Below are positions 1 to 6,279 of a DNA stretch of 9,584 nucleotides, one piece after another. Position 1 is the stretch's first letter. The number at the start of each line of letters is the position of its first letter. Both the position numbers and the translations under genes were made by a program. Source of the stretch: Paracoccaceae bacterium (lineage in GTDB: Bacteria; Pseudomonadota; Alphaproteobacteria; Rhodobacterales; Rhodobacteraceae); the NCBI GenBank assembly GCA_003565055.1, contig PXDM01000152.1, positions 1 to 9,584 on the forward strand, written 5' to 3'. The notes under the pieces were generated by a model. It saw only the letters and a list, made by a program, of their open reading frames with translations, had not been told where the DNA came from and did not search any database.

Positions 1-453
1 ACCCCCGGCGTGCGCGACGCCCATGACCTGCGGCTGCGCCATATGGGCGGGGCGATTCAGGCCGATGTCCATATCGCGCTCGATCCCGCAATGACCCTTT
101 CCGAAGCGCATCGCCTGTCTGAGGCCGCCCGCGCCAATGTGCTCGCTGCCCTGCCAGACGTGAACGAGATCATCATCCACCCCGAACCAGAAGGCCATGC
201 CGACGGCCCCGCCGCGCATGAAGCCGCCCTGCGCCCGGAGCTTGCGCAAGTCGTGCGCGATTGTCTGGACGGGATCGTCCCCGCCGGGGCAATCCGCCGC
301 CTGAGCCTTGATTACCGCGACGAGGGCGTCATTGCTGTGGTCGAGTTGCGCGAAACCCCGGTCAGCGGCGCGCAGACGCGCATCGCCTTTCGATTGCAGC
401 AGGCCAGGAGCGATCTGTCCGAAATCCGCCTGCTCTGGGCGCCCGCGTCGTAA
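1..453 (+). CDS. CDF-family cation efflux transporter, C-terminal part (5' truncated)
   Basis: The reading frame is open from base 1 and stops at 451-453, so only the last 150 residues are visible; the membrane domain lies upstream. Fragment residues 1-65 match the cytosolic dimerisation domain (ZT_dimer) of cation diffusion facilitators. The pattern is ...RDAHDLRLRHMGG..., then DVHIALDP, LSEAHRLSEAAR and IIIHPEPEG. These histidines are typical metal ligands or dimer-interface residues of Zn/Fe/Co efflux proteins. Most CDF proteins end near this point, but here about 85 further residues follow (66-150). The tail is rich in Ala, Arg and Leu, contains a stretch starting LRPELAQVVRDC, and I do not recognise it. 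The gene lies 49 bp upstream of the mgtC-like gene on the same strand and may share its transcript. The family call is firm; the metal cannot be told from this fragment. The GTG at 10 is internal, not a start. Confidence 0.85.
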   Translation, partial: TPGVRDAHDLRLRHMGGAIQADVHIALDPAMTLSEAHRLSEAARANVLAALPDVNEIIIHPEPEGHADGPAAHEAALRPELAQVVRDCLDGIVPAGAIRRLSLDYRDEGVIAVVELRETPVSGAQTRIAFRLQQARSDLSEIRLLWAPAS

Positions 454-502
454 ACCTGTCACACTGGCCTGACATGACGCATCGCATTGCGAAGGAGACC
501 CC

Positions 503-1210
503 ATGCCCGACCTGATCCTGTTCCAGCCGATCCTGAACCTCTCTGCGGCGCTGCTGTTCGGCGCGATCATCGGCATGGAACGGCAATGGCGCCAGCGCCT
601 CGCGGGGCTGCGCACGAATACGCTCGTGGCCTTGGGCGCGGCGAGCTTCGTGCTGTTCTCCGCCGCCTTTCCCGATGAAATCAGCCCGACCCGCGTGGCC
701 GCGCAGATCGTCTCGGGCATCGGGTTTCTGGGCGCGGGCATCATCTTCCGTGAAGGGTTCAATGTGCGCGGGCTGAACACGGCAGCGACGCTCTGGTGTG
801 CCGCCGCCATCGGAATGCTCGCGGGCGCGGGCGAGTTCATGCTGGCGGCTTCGGTCACGGGGGCAGTGGTTTTCGTCAATCTGGGACTGCGCCCGCTTGC
901 GCGCGTGCTGGACCGCCAGCCGATCCAGACCACGGAACTGACGCGCTATTATGCGGTCGAGATCGTCTGCAAAGGCGCGCAAGAAGCCCATGTTCGCGCG
1001 CTAATGCTGCAAGGCTTTGCCGAAAACGGGCTGCATCTGACCGGGCTCGAATCCGAGAATATCGAAGATACGGACCGCGTCGAAGTCACAGCCGAAGTCA
1101 ATGCCGACACGACCTCGGACTCGGCGCTGGAGCAGATCGTGGGCCGCCTCAGCCTCGAGCCTGCGGTGACCGCCGCGCGCTGGAGCATCCGCGAAACCGG
1201 CTTTTCCTGA
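503..1210 (+). CDS. mgtC: MgtC/SapB-family inner-membrane protein
   Basis: A 235-residue protein, close in length to Salmonella MgtC. Residues about 10-135 form the hydrophobic MgtC domain. It shows GxxxGMERQ at 20-28, AGLRTNTLVALGA at 34-46, QIVSGIGFLGAGIIF at 68-82 and GLNTAATLWC at 90-99. Residues about 145-235 are a soluble C-terminal domain, like the ACT-like domain of long MgtC proteins and absent from short YhiD-type members. Asn92 and Cys99, reported from memory as important in Salmonella MgtC, fall at the same numbers here. MgtC proteins are linked to growth in low Mg2+ and, in pathogens, to survival in macrophages and control of the F1Fo ATPase; the role in free-living alphaproteobacteria is uncertain. 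AAGGAG at 492-497, 5 nt before the ATG, supports the start. The CDF genes on both sides suggest a cation-related role. The family is secure; the symbol marks family likeness, not proven orthology. Confidence 0.88.
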   Translation: MPDLILFQPILNLSAALLFGAIIGMERQWRQRLAGLRTNTLVALGAASFVLFSAAFPDEISPTRVAAQIVSGIGFLGAGIIFREGFNVRGLNTAATLWCAAAIGMLAGAGEFMLAASVTGAVVFVNLGLRPLARVLDRQPIQTTELTRYYAVEIVCKGAQEAHVRALMLQGFAENGLHLTGLESENIEDTDRVEVTAEVNADTTSDSALEQIVGRLSLEPAVTAARWSIRETGFS

Positions 1211-1213
1211 TCG

Positions 1214-1240
1214 GAAACAGTCAAATTTTCGCCCTGTTTC
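1214..1240. promoter_or_regulatory. Inverted repeat GAAACAG-N13-CTGTTTC between mgtC and the second CDF gene
   Basis: Perfect 7-bp arms lie at 1214-1220 and 1234-1240, in the 63-bp gap between the mgtC stop and the CDF start. The 13-bp centre is AT-rich. It starts 3 bp after the mgtC stop and ends 33 bp before the CDF ATG. It could be an operator for a metal-responsive regulator or a weak transcript stem. No U-tract follows, so a strong intrinsic terminator is unlikely. The function is a guess. Confidence 0.3.
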
Positions 1241-1273
1241 AATGCTACGTCTTGCCGATCTGACGGAGGCAAG

Positions 1274-2185
1274 ATGACCGAATTCAGCACCAATTCCAGA
1301 CTGCCGCGCGGGCTTGGGTCCTGGCTGGGCATGGGCAGCAATGCCTATAAGCTGATGGTCGCCATCGGCTCTCTCATCACGACCATTGTCCTGACTGCGG
1401 GCAAGCTGATCATCGGGCTTCTGTCGGGCTCGCTGGCGCTGGTGGCCGATGCGCTGCAAGGGCTGATCGACATCATCGTAACAGGGGTCACCGTGATCGT
1501 GGTCAGCCTGTCGGATCGCGGATCAAGCCCTGCCTGGACCTGCGGGCGCGAGAAGCTCGAAGCCTTCGCCGCGCTCGCCGAGGCGCTGCTGCTGGGCATC
1601 ATCGCGATCTTCATCTGGCATCTGGCCGGGCTGAAACTCGTCCACGGCACGCCCCCGATCACGCTTGAGCTGTGGTATCTCGGCGCCGCCGCGCTCGCCG
1701 CTGGCGCTGATTTCATCCGCCACCTGATCGTCAAACGCGCCGCCCGCGCAACAGGCAGCATGGCGCTGGAGGCAAACGCCGCGCATTTCCTGACAGACCC
1801 GCTTGGCACGGTTCTCGTTACACTCGGGCTGATCGGGGCATGGTACGGGTTGCCCATCGCCGATACCCTGGCCGCAATCGGGGTCGCGGGGCTGCTGAGC
1901 TACACCGCATTCCGGGTCGGACGCCGCGCGCTCGGCATGCTGCTCGACCGCGTTGACCCCGCCCTGTCGATCGACACGCTCGCCGCGATCGAGGCCTTAC
2001 CGGAAATCACCCATGTCACCGCGCTCCGCATCCGCCAGTTGCCCGAACATTTCAGCGTTGATCTGACCGTCGAGGCGCAACTGGCCGCTGTCACCGACAT
2101 CGCCCGGATCGAGACCCGCTTGCAGCGCAGCATCGAAACCGTGCTCGGCAAGACCGAACTCTGCGCCGCGATCCGCCCGGCCTGA
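1274..2185 (+). CDS. Divergent CDF-family cation transporter
   Basis: A complete 303-residue protein with the CDF plan: hydrophobic segments between about residues 25 and 215, then a short cytosolic domain (about 220-303). CDF landmarks are GSLALVADALQGLID in TM2 (52-66), a CGREKLEAFAAL loop (90-101) and AAHFLTD in TM5 (169-175). The TM5 HxxxD pair (H171, D175) and the TM2 Asp (D66) are present. The first TM2 ligand, His in Zn transporters and Asp in YiiP, is Gln62. The C-terminal domain lacks the usual VHD, EAH and IHxEP histidines (THVTALRI, TDIARIE and CAAIRPA stand there). GGAGG at 1265-1269 supports the ATG. It follows mgtC by 63 bp on the same strand. It may transport an unusual cation, work as a partner of another CDF, or be weakly active. 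The family call is strong; substrate and direction are unknown. Confidence 0.88.
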   Translation: MTEFSTNSRLPRGLGSWLGMGSNAYKLMVAIGSLITTIVLTAGKLIIGLLSGSLALVADALQGLIDIIVTGVTVIVVSLSDRGSSPAWTCGREKLEAFAALAEALLLGIIAIFIWHLAGLKLVHGTPPITLELWYLGAAALAAGADFIRHLIVKRAARATGSMALEANAAHFLTDPLGTVLVTLGLIGAWYGLPIADTLAAIGVAGLLSYTAFRVGRRALGMLLDRVDPALSIDTLAAIEALPEITHVTALRIRQLPEHFSVDLTVEAQLAAVTDIARIETRLQRSIETVLGKTELCAAIRPA

Positions 2186-2291
2186 CCTGCGATAGAGACA
2201 CAGGAGACTCAGCCCCTCCCGCATAACCCTCGAAAACAAGGGGAGAATCCGGCCAGAGAAGAATCGGGAGACCGCGGATCAAAGGGGCAAG

Positions 2292-2379
2292 TGGCGGAGG
2301 GACAGGGATTCGAACCCTGGGAACCTCTCGGTTCGCCGGTTTTCAAGACCGGTGCAATCGACCACTCTGCCATCCCTCC
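2292..2379 (-). tRNA. tRNA-Ser (anticodon UGA)
   Basis: Read on the minus strand from 2379, the 88 nt fold as a class II tRNA. The acceptor GGAGGGA (2379-2373) pairs with TCCCTCC (2302-2296). The anticodon stem CCGGT/ACCGG is at 2336-2352, with loop CTTGAAA and anticodon TGA at 2345-2343. The long variable arm GAACC-GAGA-GGTTC is at 2334-2321, and the T arm is CAGGG-TTCGAAT-CCCTG. The long variable arm and UGA anticodon identify serine (UCA and wobble codons). The discriminator is G (2295) and CCA is encoded (2294-2292). It lies downstream of, and in the same direction as, the AtoE-type gene. Confidence 0.96.
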
Positions 2380-2449
2380 GCGTCATGGCCGCAGCTGCCG
2401 ACAAGATCATCCGAAACCGATCATCCAGCCGCTGCGCCATCGCTCCCGC

Positions 2450-2478
2450 TGTCTAGCGGCAACTTGAACGAGAGCCAA
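2450..2478 (-). promoter_or_regulatory. Possible sigma-70 promoter of tRNA-Ser
   Basis: On the minus strand TTGGCT (2478-2473) and TAGACA (2455-2450) are 17 bp apart, about 70 bp before the mature 5' end of the tRNA. Both boxes match the consensus only in part (4/6 and 3/6). The 5' leader between holds a direct repeat of GATCATCC (plus strand 2405-2412 and 2419-2426). Weak evidence from spacing and position only. Confidence 0.25.
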
Positions 2479-2537
2479 GTCATTTCAATCAGATTGCGCA
2501 TGCCATCAGCAGCGCAGCAGCATAGCACCGGAAATCA

Positions 2538-2579
2538 CGGCCCCGCATCGCTGCGCCTGCGCTAAACGAGGCGGGGCCG
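2538..2579 (-). terminator. GC-rich hairpin downstream of the AtoE-type gene
   Basis: Perfect 9-bp arms CGGCCCCGC (2538-2546) and GCGGGGCCG (2571-2579) flank a 24-nt loop that itself holds GCGC-AG-GCGC. On the minus strand the stem begins 15 nt after the TAG stop at 2595 and is followed by TGATTT, a poor T-tract. It could be a weak intrinsic terminator or a stem protecting the 3' end. It also separates this gene from tRNA-Ser in the same direction. Confidence 0.45.
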
Positions 2580-2594
2580 CATATCAGCCCTGCG

Positions 2595-3905
2595 CTAGAG
2601 CAAGACCAGCAGCGCGCTGATGATCGCGCCGGTGATGACCAGATGGATCAGGCAGAAGCCCATGATATCCTTGGCCTTCAGCCCCGCGATCGCCAGCATC
2701 GGCAACGCCCAGAAGGGCTGCAGCAGGTTCGTCCAGGCGTCCCCCCAGGCCACGGCCATCGCCACCCGCGCCACATCTGCGCCGAGCGCCTCTGCCGCAG
2801 GCAGCATCACCGGCGCCTGCACCGCCCATTGCCCGCCGCCCGAGGGCACAAAGAGGTTGACGATGCCTGCGCTGATGAAGCTCCAGAACGGCAAGGTCGC
2901 CGCCGTGGAGATCGCCGCGAAACCTTCCGACAGGCTTTGTGCCAGCCCTGACTGGGTCATGATCGCCATGATGCCCGCATAGAACGGGAACTGGATCACG
3001 ATCCCGGCCCCGCCCTTCACCGCCTCATTGAGCGCATCGAGCAGGTTGCGCGCGGTCCCGTGCAGCACGACGCCCAGCATCAGGAACATGTAATTCACGA
3101 CATTGAGGTTGAGCGAATTGCCCTGCACCAAGAAATACTGAAACAGATAGATCAGCCCCGGCACGCCCACGAGCCACATCAGGATTCGGCTGTTTTCCAG
3201 ATGCTCGGCCGGGCGGCTTGGCACAAAGGCCGTGGTCGTCTCCTCACCCAGTTGCGCGCGCGTGACATAAACGCTCTCTTCCGCCTTGGGCAGCATCAGC
3301 CAGTTGGTGAGCGGGATCACGATGAAGAGCACCGCGACGATGATCAGATTGAAGCCCGCGAAAATCGTCTGGCCGGTGTCGATCACGCCGATCTGGTCTT
3401 CGGTGAAATGCCCCGGCGTCGCGATGGTCAGCGGGATCGAGCCTGCAAGCCCCCCGTGCCAGATCACGAAACCCGAATAGGCCGCCGCGATCAGCAAGCG
3501 ATAATCGACCGTGATCTGCCGCGCCAATTCGCGCGCGAAAAGCGCGCCGACGACCAGCCCGAAGCCCCAGTTGATCCAGCTTGCCACCAGCGAAACCACA
3601 GTGACGAGCACGATCGCGCTGCCCGGCGTCTTGGCGAGCCCCGCAAGCGCTGCAAGGAATTTCTTGATCGGCGGGGATGAGGCGAGGATGAAGCCTGTCA
3701 CCAGCACCAGAAGCATCTGCATCGAGAAGGTCAGCAACCCCCAGAAGCCGTTGCCCCACATCTCGACCACCGCCACGGGCGATGCGCCCTGAAACACCAT
3801 CGCACAGCCTGCCGCGACGAGGGTCAGGATCAGCACGAAGATGAACGGGTCCGGCAGATAGCGTTCGACCAGCGACACGGCTGGGCGCGAAATCGCACGT
3901 AACAT
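2595..3905 (-). CDS. atoE: Short-chain fatty acid transporter, AtoE family
   Basis: A 436-residue polytopic membrane protein, close to the 440 residues of E. coli AtoE and alike from end to end. Shared stretches include RYLPDPFIF near the N terminus, MWGNGFWGLLTFSMQM, SWINWGFGLVVGALFARE, QFPFYAGI, FVPSGGGQW (352-360) and QPFWALPMLAIAGL near the C terminus. AtoE is thought to take up short-chain fatty acids such as acetoacetate and butyrate. No CoA-transferase or thiolase gene lies beside it, so the substrate is by homology only; in this group it may serve polyhydroxyalkanoate or ketone-body metabolism (inference). The frame stays open upstream to 4190, but the ATG at 3905 is chosen because it begins MLRAISRP, aligning with the AtoE N terminus, and has GGAGG 5 nt upstream. 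A longer start would run into rpiA. It is divergent from rpiA across 146 bp. Confidence 0.93.
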   Translation of the reverse strand: MLRAISRPAVSLVERYLPDPFIFVLILTLVAAGCAMVFQGASPVAVVEMWGNGFWGLLTFSMQMLLVLVTGFILASSPPIKKFLAALAGLAKTPGSAIVLVTVVSLVASWINWGFGLVVGALFARELARQITVDYRLLIAAAYSGFVIWHGGLAGSIPLTIATPGHFTEDQIGVIDTGQTIFAGFNLIIVAVLFIVIPLTNWLMLPKAEESVYVTRAQLGEETTTAFVPSRPAEHLENSRILMWLVGVPGLIYLFQYFLVQGNSLNLNVVNYMFLMLGVVLHGTARNLLDALNEAVKGGAGIVIQFPFYAGIMAIMTQSGLAQSLSEGFAAISTAATLPFWSFISAGIVNLFVPSGGGQWAVQAPVMLPAAEALGADVARVAMAVAWGDAWTNLLQPFWALPMLAIAGLKAKDIMGFCLIHLVITGAIISALLVLL

Positions 3906-3933
3906 TTTGTCCTCCCATGTTTTTGAAAGCTCG

Positions 3934-3961
3934 ATACTATCCACAGTGCGGCCCCGCGCAA
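3934..3961 (-). promoter_or_regulatory. Candidate promoter of the AtoE-type gene
   Basis: On the minus strand TTGCGC (3961-3956) and TAGTAT (3939-3934) are 16 bp apart, and the -10 box ends 28 bp before the start codon. Each box matches the sigma-70 consensus at four of six positions. The -35 box lies in an inverted repeat, CGCGCA-AGCC-TGCGCG (3955-3970), which could be an operator. Confidence 0.4.
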
Positions 3962-3988
3962 GCCTGCGCGTCCCCCCTGCGGGACGGA

Positions 3989-4024
3989 TTCCGCTTTTAC
4001 CCCGGCGCGGAAACCGCCTATAAC
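3989..4024 (+). promoter_or_regulatory. Candidate promoter of rpiA-gor with an embedded inverted repeat
   Basis: TTTACC (3996-4001) and TATAAC (4019-4024) are 17 bp apart, and the -10 box ends 27 bp before the rpiA ATG. This is the best sigma-70 match in the window. A perfect inverted repeat TTCCGC-N12-GCGGAA (3989-3994 and 4007-4012) flanks the -35 box and enters the spacer, where a repressor could block polymerase. No known regulator site is recognised. Confidence 0.45.
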
Positions 4025-4051
4025 CCTGCCGAGCAAAGATGAGGGCCTGCC

Positions 4052-4840
4052 ATGATCGACCAGCTTTCCCCGATTGACCGCGCGAAATACGCCAGCGCCC
4101 ATTGCGCCGCGGATTTCGTCGAAGACGGGATGCGCGTGGGGCTGGGGACGGGCTCGACCGCCGCATGGCTCGTGCGCAGGCTCGGCGCAAGGGTCCGTGA
4201 CGAGGGCCTGCGCATCATCGCCGTGCCAACCTCGACGCGCACCGCACAGCTTGCGCGCGATGTGGGCATCAATATCGTCTCGCTCGATGAAGCGCGCTGG
4301 CTCGATCTGACCATCGACGGCGCGGATGAATTCGACGCGGAACTGACGCTGATCAAGGGCGGTGGCGGCGCGCTCTTGCAGGAAAAGATCGTGGCCACGG
4401 CCTCGGACCAGATGATCGTGATCACGGATGCGGCCAAGGAAGTGAAAACGCTCGGCGCCTTTCCCCTGCCGGTCGAGGTGATTCCCTTCGGCTGGCAGGC
4501 GAGCCGCGCGCTGGTCGAGGAAGTGCTGACCTCGATGGACGTGATGGGCCGCCAATCGAGCCTGCGGATGAATGGCGATCAGCCCTTTGTGACGGATGAG
4601 GGCAATTACATCCTCGATCTCGCGCTTGGACGGATCGGCAATGCACGGCAACTCTCGCTGGTGCTCAACCAGGTGCCCGGCGTGGTCGAAAACGGCCTCT
4701 TCGTCGATATTGCAGATCAGGTCGTGATCGGGTTTTCCGATGGCTCCTGCGAAATGCGCGACATGACCACAGGCACTGCCGAATCGACCACAAAACAGGT
4801 CGATCTGAACTACGCCCGCAACATCTTCTCCGACCTCTGA
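4052..4840 (+). CDS. rpiA: Ribose-5-phosphate isomerase A
   Basis: Interconverts ribose 5-phosphate and ribulose 5-phosphate in the cytoplasmic pentose phosphate pathway; in photosynthetic or autotrophic relatives it also feeds the Calvin cycle. At 262 residues it is somewhat longer than the 219 of E. coli RpiA. The defining motifs are all visible: VGLGTGSTA at 29-37 (phosphate loop), PTSTRT at 59-64, TIDGADEFD at 87-95 with the catalytic-region Asp89 and Asp92, and LIKGGGGALLQEK at 100-112. The last includes a lysine (K102) and the glutamate (E111) equivalent to the E. coli catalytic base. GAGGG 6 nt before the ATG supports the start. It is followed by gor after 7 bp and probably shares its transcript. 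Identification is firm. Confidence 0.96.
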   Translation: MIDQLSPIDRAKYASAHCAADFVEDGMRVGLGTGSTAAWLVRRLGARVRDEGLRIIAVPTSTRTAQLARDVGINIVSLDEARWLDLTIDGADEFDAELTLIKGGGGALLQEKIVATASDQMIVITDAAKEVKTLGAFPLPVEVIPFGWQASRALVEEVLTSMDVMGRQSSLRMNGDQPFVTDEGNYILDLALGRIGNARQLSLVLNQVPGVVENGLFVDIADQVVIGFSDGSCEMRDMTTGTAESTTKQVDLNYARNIFSDL

Positions 4841-4847
4841 GGGTGCT

Positions 4848-6212
4848 ATGAACTTCGATTACGATCTTTTTGTCATCGGTGGCGGCTCCGGCGGGGTGCG
4901 GGCCGCGCGGATCGCGGCGTCGGAATATGGCGCGCGGGTCGGGCTCGCGGAGGAATACCGCATGGGCGGCACCTGCGTCATTCGCGGCTGCGTGCCCAAG
5001 AAGCTGATGGTCTTCGCGTCCAATTTCCCGGCAGAGGTCGCGCAGGCGCAGGCTTACGGCTGGGACGCGCAGATCGGCAGCTTCGACTGGACGGCCTTCA
5101 AGACCCGGCTCGAGGGCGAATTGGCCCGGCTCGAAGGCATCTATCGCAGCAATCTGCAAAAGGCGGGCGTGACCATCCATGATTGCCGCGCCACGCTCTG
5201 CGGCGCGCATGATGTGCGGCTCGCCGATGGCCAGACTGTCAGCGCCAAGCATATCCTGATCGCCACGGGCGGCCGCCCGGTCGTGCCCGAAAAATGGCAG
5301 GGGATGGGGGCCATGACCTCGAATGAGGTGTTCCAGATGGAAGCGCTGCCGAAATCGCTGCTGATCGTCGGCGGCGGCTATATCGCGAGCGAATTTGCCT
5401 GCATCTTCAACGGGCTGGGCGTCAAGACCACGCAATTCTACCGCGGCGCGCAAATCCTGCGCGGCTTTGACGAGGAAGCGCGCGGCCATATCTCGCAGGA
5501 AATGTGCGACAATGGCGTGGACCTGCGGCTCGGCACGGACATTCTGGAAATGGAAACCCGCGACGGCCAGACCTGGGTGAAATCCACCACCGGCCATGAC
5601 ACGACCTATGACGCGGTGATGTTCGCCACCGGACGGCGGCCCAATTCGGACGGGCTGGGGCTCGATGCGCTGGGGCTGGAGCTTGGACCCGGCGGCGCGA
5701 TCCCGGTGGACAGGTACAGCCAGACCGCGATCCCCTCGATCTATGCCGTAGGCGATGTGACCGACCGCGCCAATCTGACGCCGGTCGCGATCCGCGAGGG
5801 CCATGCCTTCGCCGATACGGTCTTCGGCGGCAAGCCGCATTATTTCGACCACAGCCTGATCCCGACCGCGATCTTCACCCAGCCCGAATTCGGCACTGTG
5901 GGCCTGAGCGAAGAAGACGCGCGCGACCAAGGGCCGGTCGATATCTACTGCGCGGCCTTCCGGCCCATGCGCACGGCCTTCATCGGCAGCGACCAGCGGG
6001 TGATGATGAAACTCGTGGTCTGCGCGAAGACCGACAAGGTGCTCGGGTGTCATATCGTCGCGGATCACTCGGGCGAGTTGATCCAATTGGCGGCGGTCGC
6101 GATCGGGATGGGGGCGACAAAAGCCGATTTTGACCGTACTCTGGCGGTGCATCCGACGATCTCCGAGGAGCTGGTCACAATGCGGACAGCAACGCGCAGC
6201 TATGGCGAATAA
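4848..6212 (+). CDS. gor: Glutathione-disulfide reductase
   Basis: A 454-residue FAD enzyme of the pyridine nucleotide-disulfide oxidoreductase family that reduces glutathione disulfide with NADPH in the cytoplasm. The FAD-binding GGGSGG is at 11-16 and the redox-active disulfide at C43-VIRG-C48. The second Rossmann motif GGGYIASE is at 175-182, with Arg199 and Arg205 (YRGAQILRGFD), the pattern of NADPH-specific glutathione reductases rather than NADH-using lipoamide dehydrogenases. A second FAD motif IYAVGDVT comes later. The C-terminal HPTISEE (435-441) supplies His435 and Glu440 as the acid/base pair. The Shine-Dalgarno-like GAGGG (4839-4843) overlaps the rpiA stop, which suggests translational coupling. 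Arginine codons are almost all CGC or CGG, with a single CGT. Trypanothione and mycothione reductases are less likely from this motif set and taxon. Confidence 0.95.
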   Translation: MNFDYDLFVIGGGSGGVRAARIAASEYGARVGLAEEYRMGGTCVIRGCVPKKLMVFASNFPAEVAQAQAYGWDAQIGSFDWTAFKTRLEGELARLEGIYRSNLQKAGVTIHDCRATLCGAHDVRLADGQTVSAKHILIATGGRPVVPEKWQGMGAMTSNEVFQMEALPKSLLIVGGGYIASEFACIFNGLGVKTTQFYRGAQILRGFDEEARGHISQEMCDNGVDLRLGTDILEMETRDGQTWVKSTTGHDTTYDAVMFATGRRPNSDGLGLDALGLELGPGGAIPVDRYSQTAIPSIYAVGDVTDRANLTPVAIREGHAFADTVFGGKPHYFDHSLIPTAIFTQPEFGTVGLSEEDARDQGPVDIYCAAFRPMRTAFIGSDQRVMMKLVVCAKTDKVLGCHIVADHSGELIQLAAVAIGMGATKADFDRTLAVHPTISEELVTMRTATRSYGE

Positions 6213-6279
6213 GGGTTGAATTCGACGGGCCTTGGCCCACTTTCTGCAACGAGACACATCAACAATGAATGGAGTCCAG

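Noticed and set aside
2292..2379. tRNA-Ser gene as an integration site for an island
   Set aside because: No integrase nearby and no second copy of the tRNA 3' end seen in the window.
3060..3680. Plus-strand frame of 206 codons opposite the AtoE-type gene
   Set aside because: Rich in His, Arg, Asp and Gln, as is typical of the antisense of a membrane protein gene; no ribosome site or domain.
3906..4190. N-terminal extension of the AtoE-type gene up to 4190
   Set aside because: It would overlap the 5' part of rpiA, is Arg-rich and does not resemble AtoE; the ATG at 3905 has a good ribosome site and aligns with the family start.
3830..4651. Minus-strand frame of 273 codons opposite rpiA and running into the transporter gene
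   Set aside because: Shadow of two well-identified genes in another frame; no motif and no plausible ribosome site seen.
6232..6279. Longer HflK starting at TTG 6232 or ATG 6265
   Set aside because: No convincing Shine-Dalgarno upstream of either; the MSGNNGGPWG start at 6280 with GGAG 5 nt upstream fits the family.
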